Of a stretch of 64,000 nucleotides of DNA, positions 46,009 to 56,423 are shown piece by piece (position 1 is the first letter of the stretch; each line of letters opens with the position of its first letter). The notes below the pieces were generated by a model. That model was not told the origin of the DNA, ran no database searches, and worked only from the letters and a program-made list of their open reading frames with translations. The translations under genes and the position numbers were made by a program. Source of the stretch: Desulfuromonadales bacterium (lineage in GTDB: Bacteria; Desulfobacterota; JAENJC01); assembly GCA_919902985.1 (NCBI GenBank), contig CAKKSC010000005.1:1-64000 (forward strand). Direction: 5' to 3'.

Positions 46009-46088
46009 GGTGGGCACAACCCACCTTGTCTTTCTTATTCATCAGTGGCACAGGCATTTTGCCTGTGTTGACAGGCTGGAAGGCTGTC
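46009..46088. repeat. Cluster of three different palindromes
   Basis: GGTGGGC ACA ACCCACC (46009-46025), CACAGGC ATTTT GCCTGTG (46049-46067), and imperfect GACAGGCT GGA AGGCTGTC (46070-46088). They fill the gap between two toxin-antitoxin pairs. Confidence 0.8.
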
Positions 46089-46100
46089 CCAGTCTTAGCC

Positions 46101-46514
46101 CTATATTAAATACCCTTCTTTTATGAGAAACTCTTTTGCTTTCAATATTTGCACACCGTTATAACTATATAAATCCAGCAAATGTTTATCCCCTGAAATG
46201 ATGTAATCTGCTTTGCCGTCCACTGCGCAGTCAAGAAAGATATTATCTGTAGGGTCAGCCGAGATCGCTACAATCCTGCTGCTGGGTTCTATTAACCTGG
46301 AATGCATCCGCAGGTCCCTGATAAATGGCGGCATCTCTTGCGCTGCAAGTCCGAATTTAGGATAGCCCAATACGCGGATAAATTCTTTCTCCATCTCAGC
46401 ACTCAGAAGCATGATAAGCTTTCCATCGCGTATCAAATCGTAAATAAGCCGTGGATGGCCTTTCCAGAACAAGGCCGAAATAGTAACATTTGTGTCCAAT
46501 ACAACCTTTTTCAA
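46101..46514 (-). CDS. PIN-domain toxin (COG1569 type)
   Basis: 137 residues. VVLDTNVTISALFWKGHPRL start, DPTDNIFLDCAVDGKADYII and SGDKHLLDL carry the PIN acidic residues. Overlaps its antitoxin by 4 bp. Confidence 0.9.
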   Translation of the reverse strand: MKKVVLDTNVTISALFWKGHPRLIYDLIRDGKLIMLLSAEMEKEFIRVLGYPKFGLAAQEMPPFIRDLRMHSRLIEPSSRIVAISADPTDNIFLDCAVDGKADYIISGDKHLLDLYSYNGVQILKAKEFLIKEGYLI

Positions 46515-46741
46515 CGGATGCCTCTTGATTCGTGGATAATCCGCTCTATGTCCTGTTCAGTCATTTCCGCGAAGCCCTTTTCCCTGGCAAGGGATTCAGC
46601 ATAACTGTATACATCCGGCTCCTCCACAGGCATCAAAACTACATCGAAAACGTTCCCCACCTCGTTTGCCGCGTCCGCCGGCAGAGAAAGATGTCCGTCC
46701 GGCAATACCTTGCCTATAAATCTTCTTGCAGTAGCCTTCAT
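46511..46741 (-). CDS. Antitoxin of the COG1569 PIN toxin
   Basis: 76 residues. A beta-rich start (ARRFIGKVLPDGHLSLPADA) resembling SpoVT/AbrB-like DNA binding and an acidic tail. Pairing with the PIN toxin is by overlap; family call is tentative. Confidence 0.75.
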   Translation of the reverse strand: MKATARRFIGKVLPDGHLSLPADAANEVGNVFDVVLMPVEEPDVYSYAESLAREKGFAEMTEQDIERIIHESRGIR

Positions 46742-46780
46742 ATGCTTACCTCCTAAAATCGCTATAACCCAGCCTGTACT

Positions 46781-46981
46781 TCACTTACCAAAGACCTCTT
46801 CATGGTTTTTTACCTTCTTTGCCTTATAGTCGGCCCTGGCCTCTTTGATGCTTTTAAGGTAGGCCGGAGATGTGGCAGCCAGAAGGTCTTCAAGGAACTC
46901 ATCCCTTTCCTTCCTTTTCATTCCTTTCACAGCCTCGATAATCTCCTTAGGCCTCACTTCAAGCTTTACTGTCTGCAACAT
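46781..46981 (-). CDS. Small helical protein, possible orphan antitoxin
   Basis: 66 residues, charged and helical (LQTVKLEVRPKEIIEAVKGM...LKSIKEARADYKAKKVKNHE). Has AGGAGG upstream of the start. Resembles antitoxins in size and composition but no toxin is adjacent. Not recognised with confidence. Confidence 0.6.
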   Translation of the reverse strand: MLQTVKLEVRPKEIIEAVKGMKRKERDEFLEDLLAATSPAYLKSIKEARADYKAKKVKNHEEVFGK

Positions 46982-47004
46982 ATATCCTCCTAATCATCAG
47001 CCTC

Positions 47005-47029
47005 GTAGGGTGCGTGGGACGCACCCTAC
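47005..47029. repeat. 25-bp palindrome GTAGGGTGCGT
   Basis: Perfect GTAGGGTGCGT GGG ACGCACCCTAC, same GTAGGG ends as the other palindromes. Confidence 0.88.
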
Positions 47030-47068
47030 AAACTATATCCATGTTAAATGAGTTGTTAGACCGCACTA

Positions 47069-47296
47069 TCAATACTCCAGTCCAGGACGTCCACCACCGC
47101 ACGTCGGACACCTACGCTGGAAGATGTCGGAGCCATTGGCACCGTATTTGTGCCCGCACATCCCGCAACACAGCACATAGATATATTGCCTGTGGTCATT
47201 GCCAGAAAGTCCTGTTGCACGCTCCACAACTTGACCATTCCGGTTCTTGTAGCCCGGAGCGGTAGTCTTGGTTTTTCCCGCGGTAGATTTCCTCAT
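47069..47296 (-). CDS. Small zinc-ribbon protein of unknown function
   Basis: 75 residues. One zinc ribbon CGMCGHKYGANGSDIFQRRC-PTC. Proteins of this shape (YKNRNGQ...GQYIYVL) recur in environmental bacteria, function unknown. It is next to a second zinc-ribbon gene on the same strand. Confidence 0.7.
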   Translation of the reverse strand: MRKSTAGKTKTTAPGYKNRNGQVVERATGLSGNDHRQYIYVLCCGMCGHKYGANGSDIFQRRCPTCGGGRPGLEY

Positions 47297-47363
47297 GGTG
47301 ATATTCCATTCGGCCTAACCACAATAGATGGGTGAACCCCATCTACTTACTGAAAGGCCAAGA

Positions 47364-47582
47364 TTATTCATTCCATTCAATAGATGCATGTCCGCCTTGG
47401 TTCTTAGCTCCCTGCACATGCCCTTTAGATTTGCCACAGTTAGGACATTCACGTCCATTTCTGTGAATCATCCCGCTGACAAGGAAGACTTTGCGACATT
47501 TGGGGCAGGTGAAGGCGGCATTGTTACCAAACCAATCTTCATTCAATGCAGGCGTGTTCCGGTCAATCTCTCGCTTCGCCAT
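47364..47582 (-). CDS. Second small zinc-ribbon protein
   Basis: 72 residues. CPKC...CPNCGKSKGHVQG ribbon and a start AKREIDRNTPALNEDWFGNN. AAGGAGATAG ribosome site upstream. Same strand as the gene at 47069, so perhaps a pair. Function unknown. Confidence 0.7.
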   Translation of the reverse strand: MAKREIDRNTPALNEDWFGNNAAFTCPKCRKVFLVSGMIHRNGRECPNCGKSKGHVQGAKNQGGHASIEWNE

Positions 47583-47846
47583 GATCTATCTCCTTCAATA
47601 ATAACGGTGCTATACGACCACGAGACATGTGGAGTTATAATGCAAAGCCATATTCTACTTGTTTTGTTCTTCTCATTTGCGACAAGCTACCACCCTGCAA
47701 ACTAACCCCTTTATTTATTTCTTAAAGCTTTTTGTAAATTCTCGCACCCCATCTTAATCCCCATATCACATGCCTTTTGAAAATCGGAAATAGCCCCGCC
47801 CATATTACCTTTGTTATAATAGCCAATCCCACGATTGTTGTAGGCA

Positions 47847-48998
47847 TCAGCATAATTCTGGTTTTAAGACAATCGCCTTATTGTAATCCTCAATCGCCCT
47901 GTCATACTGTCCTTTGTCAGCATAGGCATTCCCACGATTATAGTAGGCATTGGCATGCGGGTCTAATGCAATCGCCTTATTATAATCCTCAATCGCTCTA
48001 TCATATTGTCTTTTGTCATTATAGGCAAGCCCACGACCGACGTAGGCATCGGCAAAATTCGGGTCTAATGCAATTGCCTTATTATAATCCTCAATAGCCC
48101 TGTCATATTGTCCTTTCATACCATAGGCACGCCCACGATTGTAGTAAGCTTTGGCATCATTCGGGTCTAATGCAATCGCCTTATTAAAATCCTCAATCGC
48201 CTTGTCATACTGTCCTTTCATACCATAGGCAATCCCACGATTGACGTAGGCATAGGCAAAAATCGGGTTTAATGCAATTGCCTTATTATAATCCTCAATA
48301 GCCCTGTCATATTGTCCTTTGTCATCATAGGCAATCCCACGATTGTAGTAGGCTTGGACAATATTCGGATTTAATGCAATCGCCTTTGTGTATGACTCTA
48401 TTTCATCATCATGTTCATTGGCTAAAGAATGTTGATACCCTTTATCAAACCACTCATTAGCTCGAAGCAGCCTCTCCTCATCCGTAATCCTCGCCTCTAC
48501 CTGCTTTCTTTCTTTTTCACCCTTCGCCCCCGCCAACTGCCTCTTTAACTCCTCAATATCCTTCTGGCTCTTGTCATAAGCTTCCTGTATCCTCTTATAA
48601 TCCTCAACAACCGACTTCTCCTTGACCCTCTTCGCCATCTCTTCCATCTTATCGGTTGAGACTTGCGCTTTTATCTTTACCCAGAAGTTGAAGCCGTCGC
48701 CGACAACGGTTCTCTTCTTCTCCAGTACCTCCACCTCCATAACGCCTGAGGCCAACACCTGTATCTCGTCCGCCGTCAACTGGAAGTTCTTTGTCTTTGA
48801 ATAACTCTCCACATAAGTCCCCGCCTCTTCAACTGCCGTCCTCTTCGCCTGGAGCAGCGCCCTGCTCTCCGCCACAGTCGGCGTCTCACCGTCGCCCATG
48901 TTGTATGCGCCTTCAGAGATGATCTCTTTGGTCTCGGCAAATGCAGCGGATTGGCTGAACATAAGAGCAACAACAAGGATTGCAAGGATTTGTCTCAT
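47847..48998 (-). CDS. Secreted FlgT-N-like/TPR protein with a late frameshift
   Basis: 383 residues from ATG 48998 (AAGGAG 9 bp upstream; a GTG at 49022 lies before that site). Signal peptide ILAILVVALMFSQSAAFA, then a FlgT N-terminal-like domain (GDGETPTVAESRALLQAKRT), a coiled coil, and about six TPRs that are nearly identical at DNA level. A one-base insertion near 47866 ends it at ELC. Without it the frame would go on (DAYNNRGIGYYNKGNMGGAI) to a stop at 47711. Probably periplasmic; role unknown. A truncated second copy of its start lies at 32854. Confidence 0.85.
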   Translation of the reverse strand: MRQILAILVVALMFSQSAAFAETKEIISEGAYNMGDGETPTVAESRALLQAKRTAVEEAGTYVESYSKTKNFQLTADEIQVLASGVMEVEVLEKKRTVVGDGFNFWVKIKAQVSTDKMEEMAKRVKEKSVVEDYKRIQEAYDKSQKDIEELKRQLAGAKGEKERKQVEARITDEERLLRANEWFDKGYQHSLANEHDDEIESYTKAIALNPNIVQAYYNRGIAYDDKGQYDRAIEDYNKAIALNPIFAYAYVNRGIAYGMKGQYDKAIEDFNKAIALDPNDAKAYYNRGRAYGMKGQYDRAIEDYNKAIALDPNFADAYVGRGLAYNDKRQYDRAIEDYNKAIALDPHANAYYNRGNAYADKGQYDRAIEDYNKAIVLKPELC

Positions 48999-49013
48999 GG
49001 TAAGCTCCTTTTT

Positions 49014-49030
49014 GGTGGCCACAGCCCACC
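49014..49030. repeat. GGTGGCC...GCCCACC palindrome
   Basis: GGTGGCC ACA GCCCACC followed by CTAC, just before the TPR gene start on the minus strand. The paralogue relic at 32854 is also preceded by this type of palindrome. Confidence 0.75.
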
Positions 49031-49037
49031 CTACTAA

Positions 49038-49475
49038 CTATCCTATAAACAAGGTCTTTAACCCTTCATCCTTCGCGACTTTCTCTTGTTTTTTATCAGA
49101 GGTAACGAATGTCAACTCGATTCCCGTTAACTCCTGGAATAATAATGCTGATGCTATGTGAATCGCATCAAGGGTTCGCGCAGTTGAACGTAATGCAACT
49201 TCCTCTGTTTTCTTTAAGACATCATCCGTCAATTTTATTATCTCGATATACGGCAAGTCTTTTTCAACTCGGCTTACCAACCTGTCAAACGTCTTGTCAT
49301 CTATCTCCTTGCCCTGTTTACGCCGGGAAAAGGCTGAAAAAGATTCACTCGTAAGAATGGCGGATGAAAGCAGGCTTTTTCCCTTGAGCAGTTTCCTTGC
49401 CTTATCCGAACCCTTTTCCTTCAGGAGGGACTTTAGATAGGTGCTGGTGTCTATATATATCCAGGGAAGCTTCAT
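49038..49475 (-). CDS. PIN-domain toxin (VapC-like)
   Basis: 145 residues. WIYIDTSTYLKSLLKEKGSD start and ARTLDAIHIASALLFQE, TFVTSDKKQEKVAKDEG carry PIN acidic residues. Directly follows its antitoxin with no gap. Confidence 0.9.
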   Translation of the reverse strand: MKLPWIYIDTSTYLKSLLKEKGSDKARKLLKGKSLLSSAILTSESFSAFSRRKQGKEIDDKTFDRLVSRVEKDLPYIEIIKLTDDVLKKTEEVALRSTARTLDAIHIASALLFQELTGIELTFVTSDKKQEKVAKDEGLKTLFIG

Positions 49476-49757
49476 TTATAACCTGTCTTCTCTTCCTTCT
49501 ATCACGGTCTCAGATAAAGATTTGCCGGTAATTATAATCGGCTTGCCAGGCGGTAAATTTCTTTTAACTGCCTTTCTCAATATCCCCTGTTCTTCTAATC
49601 GCCTTATCTTATCTTCCGACGTTTCCTCTTTAATGAGCGGCTTAATAATAGCAACAGGTGTTCCCCTCTCAGTTACAACAACCTCCTGTCCGTCCCGTAC
49701 TATCTTAAGATATTTTGAAAAGTGCATATTTGCTTCTCTCAAGCCCACTTGCAGCAT
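49476..49757 (-). CDS. Phd/YefM-type antitoxin
   Basis: 93 residues. VGLREANMHFSKYLKIVRDG and QEVVVTERGTPVAIIKPLIK match the Phd fold. First gene of the pair with the PIN toxin. Confidence 0.9.
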   Translation of the reverse strand: MLQVGLREANMHFSKYLKIVRDGQEVVVTERGTPVAIIKPLIKEETSEDKIRRLEEQGILRKAVKRNLPPGKPIIITGKSLSETVIEGREDRL

Positions 49758-49820
49758 ACCAGCCTCCAGTTGTAGTGATGTTACTACATTCTATCTGTTT
49801 ATCCGTTCCATGTCAAATTT

Positions 49821-49876
49821 ATACCAAGTTGCTTTCAAGCATCCACTATTGAGCCTAATGAAAGCTTACTTGGTAT
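49821..49876. repeat. 56-bp imperfect palindrome, copy B
   Basis: ATACCAAGTTGCTTTCAAGC ... GAAAGCTTACTTGGTAT, the reverse of copy A at 18963. Lies beyond the leuS 3' end. Confidence 0.75.
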
Positions 49877-49894
49877 TTTTTTAACAATCCCTGC

Positions 49895-52474
49895 TCATCC
49901 TACCACCACATTCACCAGCTTTTTGGGGACTACCACGACCTTCTTTATCTCCTTGCCTGCTGTATGCTCCATTACCTTCTCATCTGCTAGGGCAACTGCT
50001 TTTACAGTATCATCCGTTGCATCGGCAGGGACAGTTACTTTGCCCCGAAGCTTCCCGTTCACCTGCACAACAATGACAATCTCATCATCGAGAATGGCGG
50101 CAGGATCGTATTCGGGCCATTTTGCATTCAGAAGAGAACCTTTATTTCCAAGGCCTTCCCATAGTTCATCGGCAATATGAGGGGCAAAGGGAGCCAGTAG
50201 TATAATGATAGATTCGATGGCCTCCTTAAGGGCCTTGTCTTTCGATTCCTTATGCTCGGCAGTATAAGAATAGACGCCATTCACGAGCTCCATAAGTGCA
50301 GATATGGCCGTGTTGAAATGGAAACGGCTCATATCCTCTGTTACCTTCTTAATGGTCTTATGTGTTATCCTTTTTAGTGCCTTTTCTTTTTCTGACTGCT
50401 GACTGCTGACCGCTGACTGCTGGCTACCGAACTCATATACCATCCTCCATACCCTGTTCAGAAACCTGTATGCCCCTTCCACTCCCTGCTCGCTCCATTC
50501 CAAATCTCTCTCAGGAGGCGCTGCAAACAAGGAAAAGAGCCTGGCTGTATCTGCGCCATACACTTTTATAAGGTGGTCCGGGTCTATGACATTCTTCTTG
50601 GACTTGGACATCTTCTCAATCCTGCCCCATTCCACCTTCTTTCCGCAGTGGCGGCACTTGTCTCCGCTTACGTCCACCTCTTCAGGGAAGAGCCAGCCGT
50701 GTTCAGGGCATTTTACAGTCTCCTTGCAGACCATCCCTTGCGTGAGGAGGTTTTTGAACGGTTCACCAATATTAAGATACCCCAAGTCCCTCAGTACCTT
50801 TGTAAAGAAGCGTGAATAAAGGAGGTGGAGGATTGCATGTTCGACTCCTCCTATATACTGGTCTACAGGAAGCCAGTATGACGCCTTTTCTTTGTTAAAC
50901 GGCCCCTTATCATTCTTAGGGTCAACATATCTGGCAAAATACCATGACGACTCCACAAATGTGTCCATAGTATCTGTATCCCGTCTCGCATCACCGCCGC
51001 AATCTGGGCATTTAACGTTGGCAAAAGAGGAGACATCCTTCAGGGGCGAGCCTCCCTCACCAGTAAACTTCACATCATGGGGAAGGGCAACGGGCAGCTC
51101 TTTATCCGGCACAGGGACCACGCCGCATTTATCGCAGTAAATGATAGGAATAGGCGTACCCCAGTATCTCTGCCTCGATATCCCCCAGTCCCTGAGCCTG
51201 AAGTTTATACTTTTCTTGCCGATACATTTTGATTCAAGGTAATCGGCAATCTTCAGTTTCGCATCTTCATTCTGAAGACCGTTGAAATCTCCTGAATTCA
51301 CCAGGACGCCTGCATCCACATATGCCTCCGTCATCTCCTCCGCAACAAGTAGGGGCGTATTGCCATACGCCCCTACCACAGGCTGGATGACCACCTTTAT
51401 CGGCAGGTCATATTTTTTAGCAAACTCAAAGTCCCTTTGATCGTGGGCAGGGACCGCCATCACCGCCCCTGTCCCGTATTCCACAAGGACAAAATTGGCA
51501 AGGTACACAGGCATCTTCCATCCTGTGACCGGGTTTATGCAGTAGGCCCCTGTAAATACGCCTTCCTTCGGAAGCTGCCCCTCCATTCTCTGCGCCCTGT
51601 CAGCCTTTTTAACTTTTTCAATAAACTCCTTGACCTCCGGCCCTTGGTCATCGGTGACTATCTGCTCAACCATCGGGTGTTCCGGGGCCAGCGACATAAA
51701 GGTGGCCCCGAACAGGGTGTCCGGCCTTGTTGTAAAGACCCTTATTGTTTTGTCAGAGCCGTCAATCTTGAAATCAATCTCGCATCCGATCGACTTTCCT
51801 ATCCAGTTCCTCTGCATTGCAACGACCTTCTCAGGCCATCCGGTGAGCTTGTCCAGGTCTGCCAGGAGTTCCTCTGCATATGAGGTGATCCTGAAAAACC
51901 ACTGCGAAAGCTCTTTCTGCTCGACGGTATTGTCGCACCTCCAGCAGAGCCCAGCCTCCACCTGCTCATTGGCAAGGACCGTCTGGCATGAGGGGCACCA
52001 GTTGACAAAGGAGTTTTTCTTATACGCAAGCCCCTTCCTGAACATCTCTATGAATATCTTCTGCTCCCACCTGTAATATTCAGGGCCGCATGTAGCAAGC
52101 TCTCTGTCCCAGTCGTAGGACAATCCTATACTCTTAAGCTGTGCCCTCATATAATCTATGTTTTCATAAGTCCATTTTGCAGGGTGGGTCTTGTGCTGGA
52201 TGGCTGCGTTCTCGGCAGGCATCCCGAAGGCGTCCCAGCCCATAGGGTGGAGGACGTTGAACCCCCTCATTCTCTTGTATCTCGCCACTGCATCGCCAAT
52301 GGTGTAATTCCTTACATGCCCCATGTGGATCTTTCCTGAAGGATAAGGGAACATCTCCAGTACATAGTATTTCTCTTTAGCACTATCCTCAGACACCTTG
52401 AACAGGCCTTCCTTTTCCCATTTTTCCTGCCATCTGGTCTCAACTGAACCTGGGTTATAACGCACTTCCATCAT
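49895..52474 (-). CDS. leuS: Leucyl-tRNA synthetase
   Basis: 859 residues. HIGH motif in [21 protein letters not shown] in [13 protein letters not shown], editing domain ([20 protein letters not shown]), zinc-type CPSC...CWRC. Two in-frame oddities: a 28-bp palindrome (51349-51376) read as VGAYGNTPL in a loop of the editing domain, and a heptanucleotide array (50393-50425) read as a Ser/Gln stretch ([11 protein letters not shown]) before the anticodon-binding domain. Normally followed by lptE; an accessory block intervenes. Confidence 0.97.
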   Translation of the reverse strand: MMEVRYNPGSVETRWQEKWEKEGLFKVSEDSAKEKYYVLEMFPYPSGKIHMGHVRNYTIGDAVARYKRMRGFNVLHPMGWDAFGMPAENAAIQHKTHPAKWTYENIDYMRAQLKSIGLSYDWDRELATCGPEYYRWEQKIFIEMFRKGLAYKKNSFVNWCPSCQTVLANEQVEAGLCWRCDNTVEQKELSQWFFRITSYAEELLADLDKLTGWPEKVVAMQRNWIGKSIGCEIDFKIDGSDKTIRVFTTRPDTLFGATFMSLAPEHPMVEQIVTDDQGPEVKEFIEKVKKADRAQRMEGQLPKEGVFTGAYCINPVTGWKMPVYLANFVLVEYGTGAVMAVPAHDQRDFEFAKKYDLPIKVVIQPVVGAYGNTPLLVAEEMTEAYVDAGVLVNSGDFNGLQNEDAKLKIADYLESKCIGKKSINFRLRDWGISRQRYWGTPIPIIYCDKCGVVPVPDKELPVALPHDVKFTGEGGSPLKDVSSFANVKCPDCGGDARRDTDTMDTFVESSWYFARYVDPKNDKGPFNKEKASYWLPVDQYIGGVEHAILHLLYSRFFTKVLRDLGYLNIGEPFKNLLTQGMVCKETVKCPEHGWLFPEEVDVSGDKCRHCGKKVEWGRIEKMSKSKKNVIDPDHLIKVYGADTARLFSLFAAPPERDLEWSEQGVEGAYRFLNRVWRMVYEFGSQQSAVSSQQSEKEKALKRITHKTIKKVTEDMSRFHFNTAISALMELVNGVYSYTAEHKESKDKALKEAIESIIILLAPFAPHIADELWEGLGNKGSLLNAKWPEYDPAAILDDEIVIVVQVNGKLRGKVTVPADATDDTVKAVALADEKVMEHTAGKEIKKVVVVPKKLVNVVVG
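50393..50425. repeat. Heptanucleotide array inside leuS
   Basis: About four and a half copies of CTGACTG-type heptamers (AGTCAGC on the coding strand, one variant GGTCAGC). Translated as SAVSSQQS-like residues, keeping the frame. Confidence 0.85.
51349..51376. repeat. 28-bp palindrome inside leuS
   Basis: Perfect GTAGGGGCGTAT TGCC ATACGCCCCTAC. The leuS frame stays open through it. Confidence 0.93.
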
Positions 52475-52732
52475 AGGAAACTCCTTATCTTTTTGTGTTC
52501 AAATCCGCCTAAATATAGAATAAGTCAGACGTTTAGTAAAGAGGATTTTGGGTATACCATCTATTTTTAGGCTACAGGAAAACAGCATAGATACAACTTC
52601 GTTGTTAACTGTCTCCTACCCACTTTTTACCATGGCGTATTCTGTTCCTCCTCTGTTTTGTCCTCTTCTGTTGCAGCAGCACCAATTTATTTTGACAAAG
52701 GTTCAAATTTGGGTTAGCATACAAAGCTTTCT

Positions 52733-54541
52733 ATGACACATAAAACCTTGAATCCAGACAGGATACGAAACTTCTCCATAATAGCCCACATTGACCACGG
52801 GAAATCTACCCTCGCGGACAGGCTCCTTGAGTTTACCGGTGCCCTGTCAAAGAGGGAGATGACCGAGCAGGTCCTTGACAAGATGGACCTTGAGAGGGAG
52901 AGGGGGATTACCATAAAGGCCCAGTCCGTAAGGCTTAACTACCATGCGGATGACGGTAATGACTACATCCTGAACCTAATAGACACCCCGGGTCATGTTG
53001 ACTTTTCCTATGAAGTATCCAGGTCTCTTCAGGCATGCGAGGGCGCAATCCTTGTTGTGGATGCATCCCAGGGTATAGAGGCGCAGACCCTTGCAAATGT
53101 TTACATGGCGCTGGATGCCGACCTGGAGGTATTTCCGGTATTGAACAAGATAGATCTTCCGGCAGCCGACCCTGAGAGGGTCAGGAAGGAGATAGAGGAT
53201 GTGATCGGGCTTGATGCGTCCGACGCCATAGCTGCCAGTGCAAAAGAGGGCAAAGGGATAAAGGAGGTACTTGAGGCGGTTGTAAATAAGGTCCCGCCTC
53301 CGAAAGGAAACCCTGATGCCCCGCTTAAGGCCTTGTTGTTTGACTCCTGGTATGATCCTTTCCAGGGGGCTGTGGTACTTATCAGGGTATTTGACGGCAA
53401 GATCAAAAAGGGTCAAAAGATTAAGTTCGTTGCTGCTAACAAGTCGTATGACGTCCTGCAGCTCGGGGTGTTTACCCCAAAGATTAAGTTTGTTGACTCC
53501 CTTTCCATAGGAGAGGTAGGGATCGTTATAGCCGGGATCAGGGAGGTAAAGGATACAAAGATAGGTGATACCGTTACAGATGCTGCAAACCCCGCCAAAG
53601 AACCTCTTCCTGGCTTCAAGGTAGTAAAGCCTATGGTCTTTTCCGGGCTTTACCCGGTGGATGCAGACCAGTATGAAGACCTGCGGGACGCCATGGAAAA
53701 GCTCAGACTTAATGATTCCTCCTTTACATATGAACCGGAGGTTTCCATAGCCCTTGGATTTGGTTTCAGGTGCGGCTTCCTTGGCCTCCTTCACATGGAG
53801 ATAATCCAGGAGCGGCTTGAAAGGGAGTTTAACCTTAATCTAATAACTACCGCGCCGACTGTTGTATATCGCGTAACAAAGATTGACGGTGGAGTTGTGA
53901 GTGTTGATAACCCCGCAACCCTCCCGCCGCTTCAGCAGATAGAGAAGATCGAAGAACCCTTTATCCTTGCAACTCTCCACCTTCCGACCGAATACGTCGG
54001 CGGGATAATGGGGCTGTGCCAGGAGAAGCGGGGGGTACAGAGAGAGATGAAGTACCTTTCATCCAACAGGGTGATGCTGGTCTACGAGCTTCCAATGAAT
54101 GAGATAGTCCTTGACTTCTATGACAAGCTCAAGTCCATATCTAAGGGTTATGCCTCCCTCGATTATGAATACCTTGATTACAGGGCGTCAGACCTTATAA
54201 AGCTGGACATAATGCTAAATGGGGAGATCGTTGACGCCCTGTCGTTTATCGTCCACAGGGATAAGGCATATCAGAGGGGTAAGGAGCTTTCGGAAAAACT
54301 CAAGGAGCTTATACCGAGGCAGATGTTCGAGGTCGCGATCCAGGCAGCCATCGGGAACAAGGTGATTGCAAGGGAGACCGTATCAGCCATAAGGAAGAAC
54401 GTCCTGGCAAAGTGTTATGGTGGTGATATAACGAGAAAGAGGAAGCTCCTTGAGAAACAGAAGGAAGGAAAGAAGAGGATGAAGCAGGTTGGTAGCGTGG
54501 AACTGCCCCAGGAGGCCTTTCTGGCAGTGTTGAAAGTGTGA
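52733..54541 (+). CDS. lepA: Elongation factor 4
   Basis: 602 residues. G1-G4 GTPase motifs: [39 protein letters not shown]; LepA-specific C-terminal domain ([20 protein letters not shown]). A ribosomal GTPase that back-translocates or aids subunit assembly. Divergent from leuS with 258 bp between. Followed by lepB, the usual pair. Confidence 0.97.
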   Translation: MTHKTLNPDRIRNFSIIAHIDHGKSTLADRLLEFTGALSKREMTEQVLDKMDLERERGITIKAQSVRLNYHADDGNDYILNLIDTPGHVDFSYEVSRSLQACEGAILVVDASQGIEAQTLANVYMALDADLEVFPVLNKIDLPAADPERVRKEIEDVIGLDASDAIAASAKEGKGIKEVLEAVVNKVPPPKGNPDAPLKALLFDSWYDPFQGAVVLIRVFDGKIKKGQKIKFVAANKSYDVLQLGVFTPKIKFVDSLSIGEVGIVIAGIREVKDTKIGDTVTDAANPAKEPLPGFKVVKPMVFSGLYPVDADQYEDLRDAMEKLRLNDSSFTYEPEVSIALGFGFRCGFLGLLHMEIIQERLEREFNLNLITTAPTVVYRVTKIDGGVVSVDNPATLPPLQQIEKIEEPFILATLHLPTEYVGGIMGLCQEKRGVQREMKYLSSNRVMLVYELPMNEIVLDFYDKLKSISKGYASLDYEYLDYRASDLIKLDIMLNGEIVDALSFIVHRDKAYQRGKELSEKLKELIPRQMFEVAIQAAIGNKVIARETVSAIRKNVLAKCYGGDITRKRKLLEKQKEGKKRMKQVGSVELPQEAFLAVLKV

Positions 54542-54575
54542 TATTCAGGTTTAAATAAATTTGAAAGGACATAGC

Positions 54576-55226
54576 ATGGCTAAAAAAGAAGATAAAGAGA
54601 AGAATATGGGAAAGACTGTTCAAGGCAAGTCCCAGGTCAGGGAATGGGTAGAATCGATAGCAATTGCCCTGATACTGGCCCTTTTTGTGAGGACCTTTGT
54701 GGTGCAGGCCTTCAAGATTCCTTCAGGCTCAATGGAGCCGACACTTCTTATCGGTGACCATCTGCTTGTAAATAAGTTCCTGTATGGCACTAAGATACCT
54801 TTTACAGAGATAAAGGTGTTGCCTATAAGGGAGCCGGAAAGGGGTGACGTAGTCGTTTTTGTATATCCTGTAGACCCCAGCAAGGACTTCATAAAGAGGG
54901 CCATCGGACTTCCTGGGGATAAGGTTGAGGTACGGAACAAAAAGGTTTACGTAAACGACACAGCAATTCCAGATCCTTATGCCCATTTTGCAGATGATAT
55001 GATTCTACTCAGAGGAAATGATCCGAGAGACAACTTTGGACCGGTGACTGTGCCTCCTGATTCCCTCTTCGTCATGGGCGACAACAGGGACAGGAGCTAT
55101 GACAGCCGGTTCTGGGGATTTGTGAGGAAGAGCGAGATAAAGGGAAAGGCCTTTATTCTGTACTGGTCATGGGACAGTAACCGTTTTCTGCCAAGGCTTT
55201 TAAGGATTGGGAATCTTATATACTAA
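54576..55226 (+). CDS. lepB: Signal peptidase I
   Basis: 216 residues from ATG 54576 (AAAGGA 10 bp upstream). One N-terminal helix, catalytic Ser in PSGSMEPTLLIGD, catalytic Lys in DFIKRAIGLPGDKVEV, and MGDNRDRSYDSRFWG. Cleaves Sec signal peptides, including those of the large secreted proteins here. Confidence 0.95.
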   Translation: MAKKEDKEKNMGKTVQGKSQVREWVESIAIALILALFVRTFVVQAFKIPSGSMEPTLLIGDHLLVNKFLYGTKIPFTEIKVLPIREPERGDVVVFVYPVDPSKDFIKRAIGLPGDKVEVRNKKVYVNDTAIPDPYAHFADDMILLRGNDPRDNFGPVTVPPDSLFVMGDNRDRSYDSRFWGFVRKSEIKGKAFILYWSWDSNRFLPRLLRIGNLIY

Positions 55227-55266
55227 ACAGTTGACTACAGCATAAATAAATGATAGTAGTTACTAT

Positions 55267-55647
55267 ATGGGGAGATTAAAGTCACAAAGAGGATCATTCT
55301 CTCTCGGAAGCCTTATATTTATAGCTGTAATCGGTACAGGGATTTACGTAGGAATAATGATGGGCATCCCCTGGATAAAGTTCTATGAAGTTGAGCAGCT
55401 GTTTAAAGATCAAGCCATTAGATTGAAAATTGCACAGGAAGAAGAGGTAAAGGGTGCAATAAAAGCGAAGCTTGCATCGATTGATGTTCCCCTGTCCATT
55501 GATGACGTTCAGATTACCAGGGAGGAGGGTAAGCCGGCTGTAATAAAAGGCACTTATAAGACGGATGTTGATTTTGCCGGGGTATACAAGTATACGTACA
55601 TTTTTAAGCCCAGAGGAGAGGCGCCTAAGAGCGGCGGCTTAAATTAG
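55267..55647 (+). CDS. Small membrane protein, DUF4845-like
   Basis: 126 residues. KSQRGSFSLGSLIFIAVIGT is a pilin-like hydrophobic start after Arg-Gly; then an alpha/beta tail. Downstream of lepB, a position often held by DUF4845 proteins. Function unknown. Confidence 0.75.
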   Translation: MGRLKSQRGSFSLGSLIFIAVIGTGIYVGIMMGIPWIKFYEVEQLFKDQAIRLKIAQEEEVKGAIKAKLASIDVPLSIDDVQITREEGKPAVIKGTYKTDVDFAGVYKYTYIFKPRGEAPKSGGLN

Positions 55648-55670
55648 ATAAGTTATGAATACCTTTTAAC

Positions 55671-55770
55671 CCAGCCCTGTGAGGCTGGAAAGGGGAACAG
55701 ATGAACAGTGTAAATACTAACAAAATGCAAGGGCCTTCTTACATAAAGATTTGTAAGGAGGCCTTTTTTT
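55671..55770 (+). promoter_or_regulatory. PyrR-type attenuator before pyrR
   Basis: CCAGCCCTGTGAGGCTGG at 55671-55688 forms a stem with the loop CNGNGAGGCU known from PyrR-binding RNAs. A terminator follows: GGCCTTCTTAC / GTAAGGAGGCC (55732-55763) and seven T. PyrR with UMP would stabilise the first hairpin and favour termination. Inferred from pattern and position just before pyrR. Confidence 0.75.
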
Positions 55771-55772
55771 AG

Positions 55773-56320
<548 letters not shown>

Positions 56321-56321
<1 letters not shown>

Positions 56322-56404
56322 TGCAAAATGCAAATTGCAAATTGAAAAATGTAAAGTAGATTTTTAGAATCTTAATTTTGCATTTTACACTTTGAGGTTT
56401 GCAC
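56321..56404. repeat. AT-rich inverted repeat GTGCAAA...TTTGCAC
   Basis: Outer arms GTGCAAA / TTTGCAC with further partial pairing. Includes tandem GCAAATT. Fills the pyrR-pyrB gap and may weaken read-through. Confidence 0.65.
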
Positions 56405-56423
56405 TGGAGCGAGGCGACGTTTT

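Noticed and set aside
47870-48360. Regular repeats of about 102 bp resembling a CRISPR array
   Set aside because: The period is 34 codons and the translation is TPR repeats; no spacers.
52976-53794. 272-residue frame antisense to lepA
   Set aside because: Shadow of a clear LepA reading frame; no motif.
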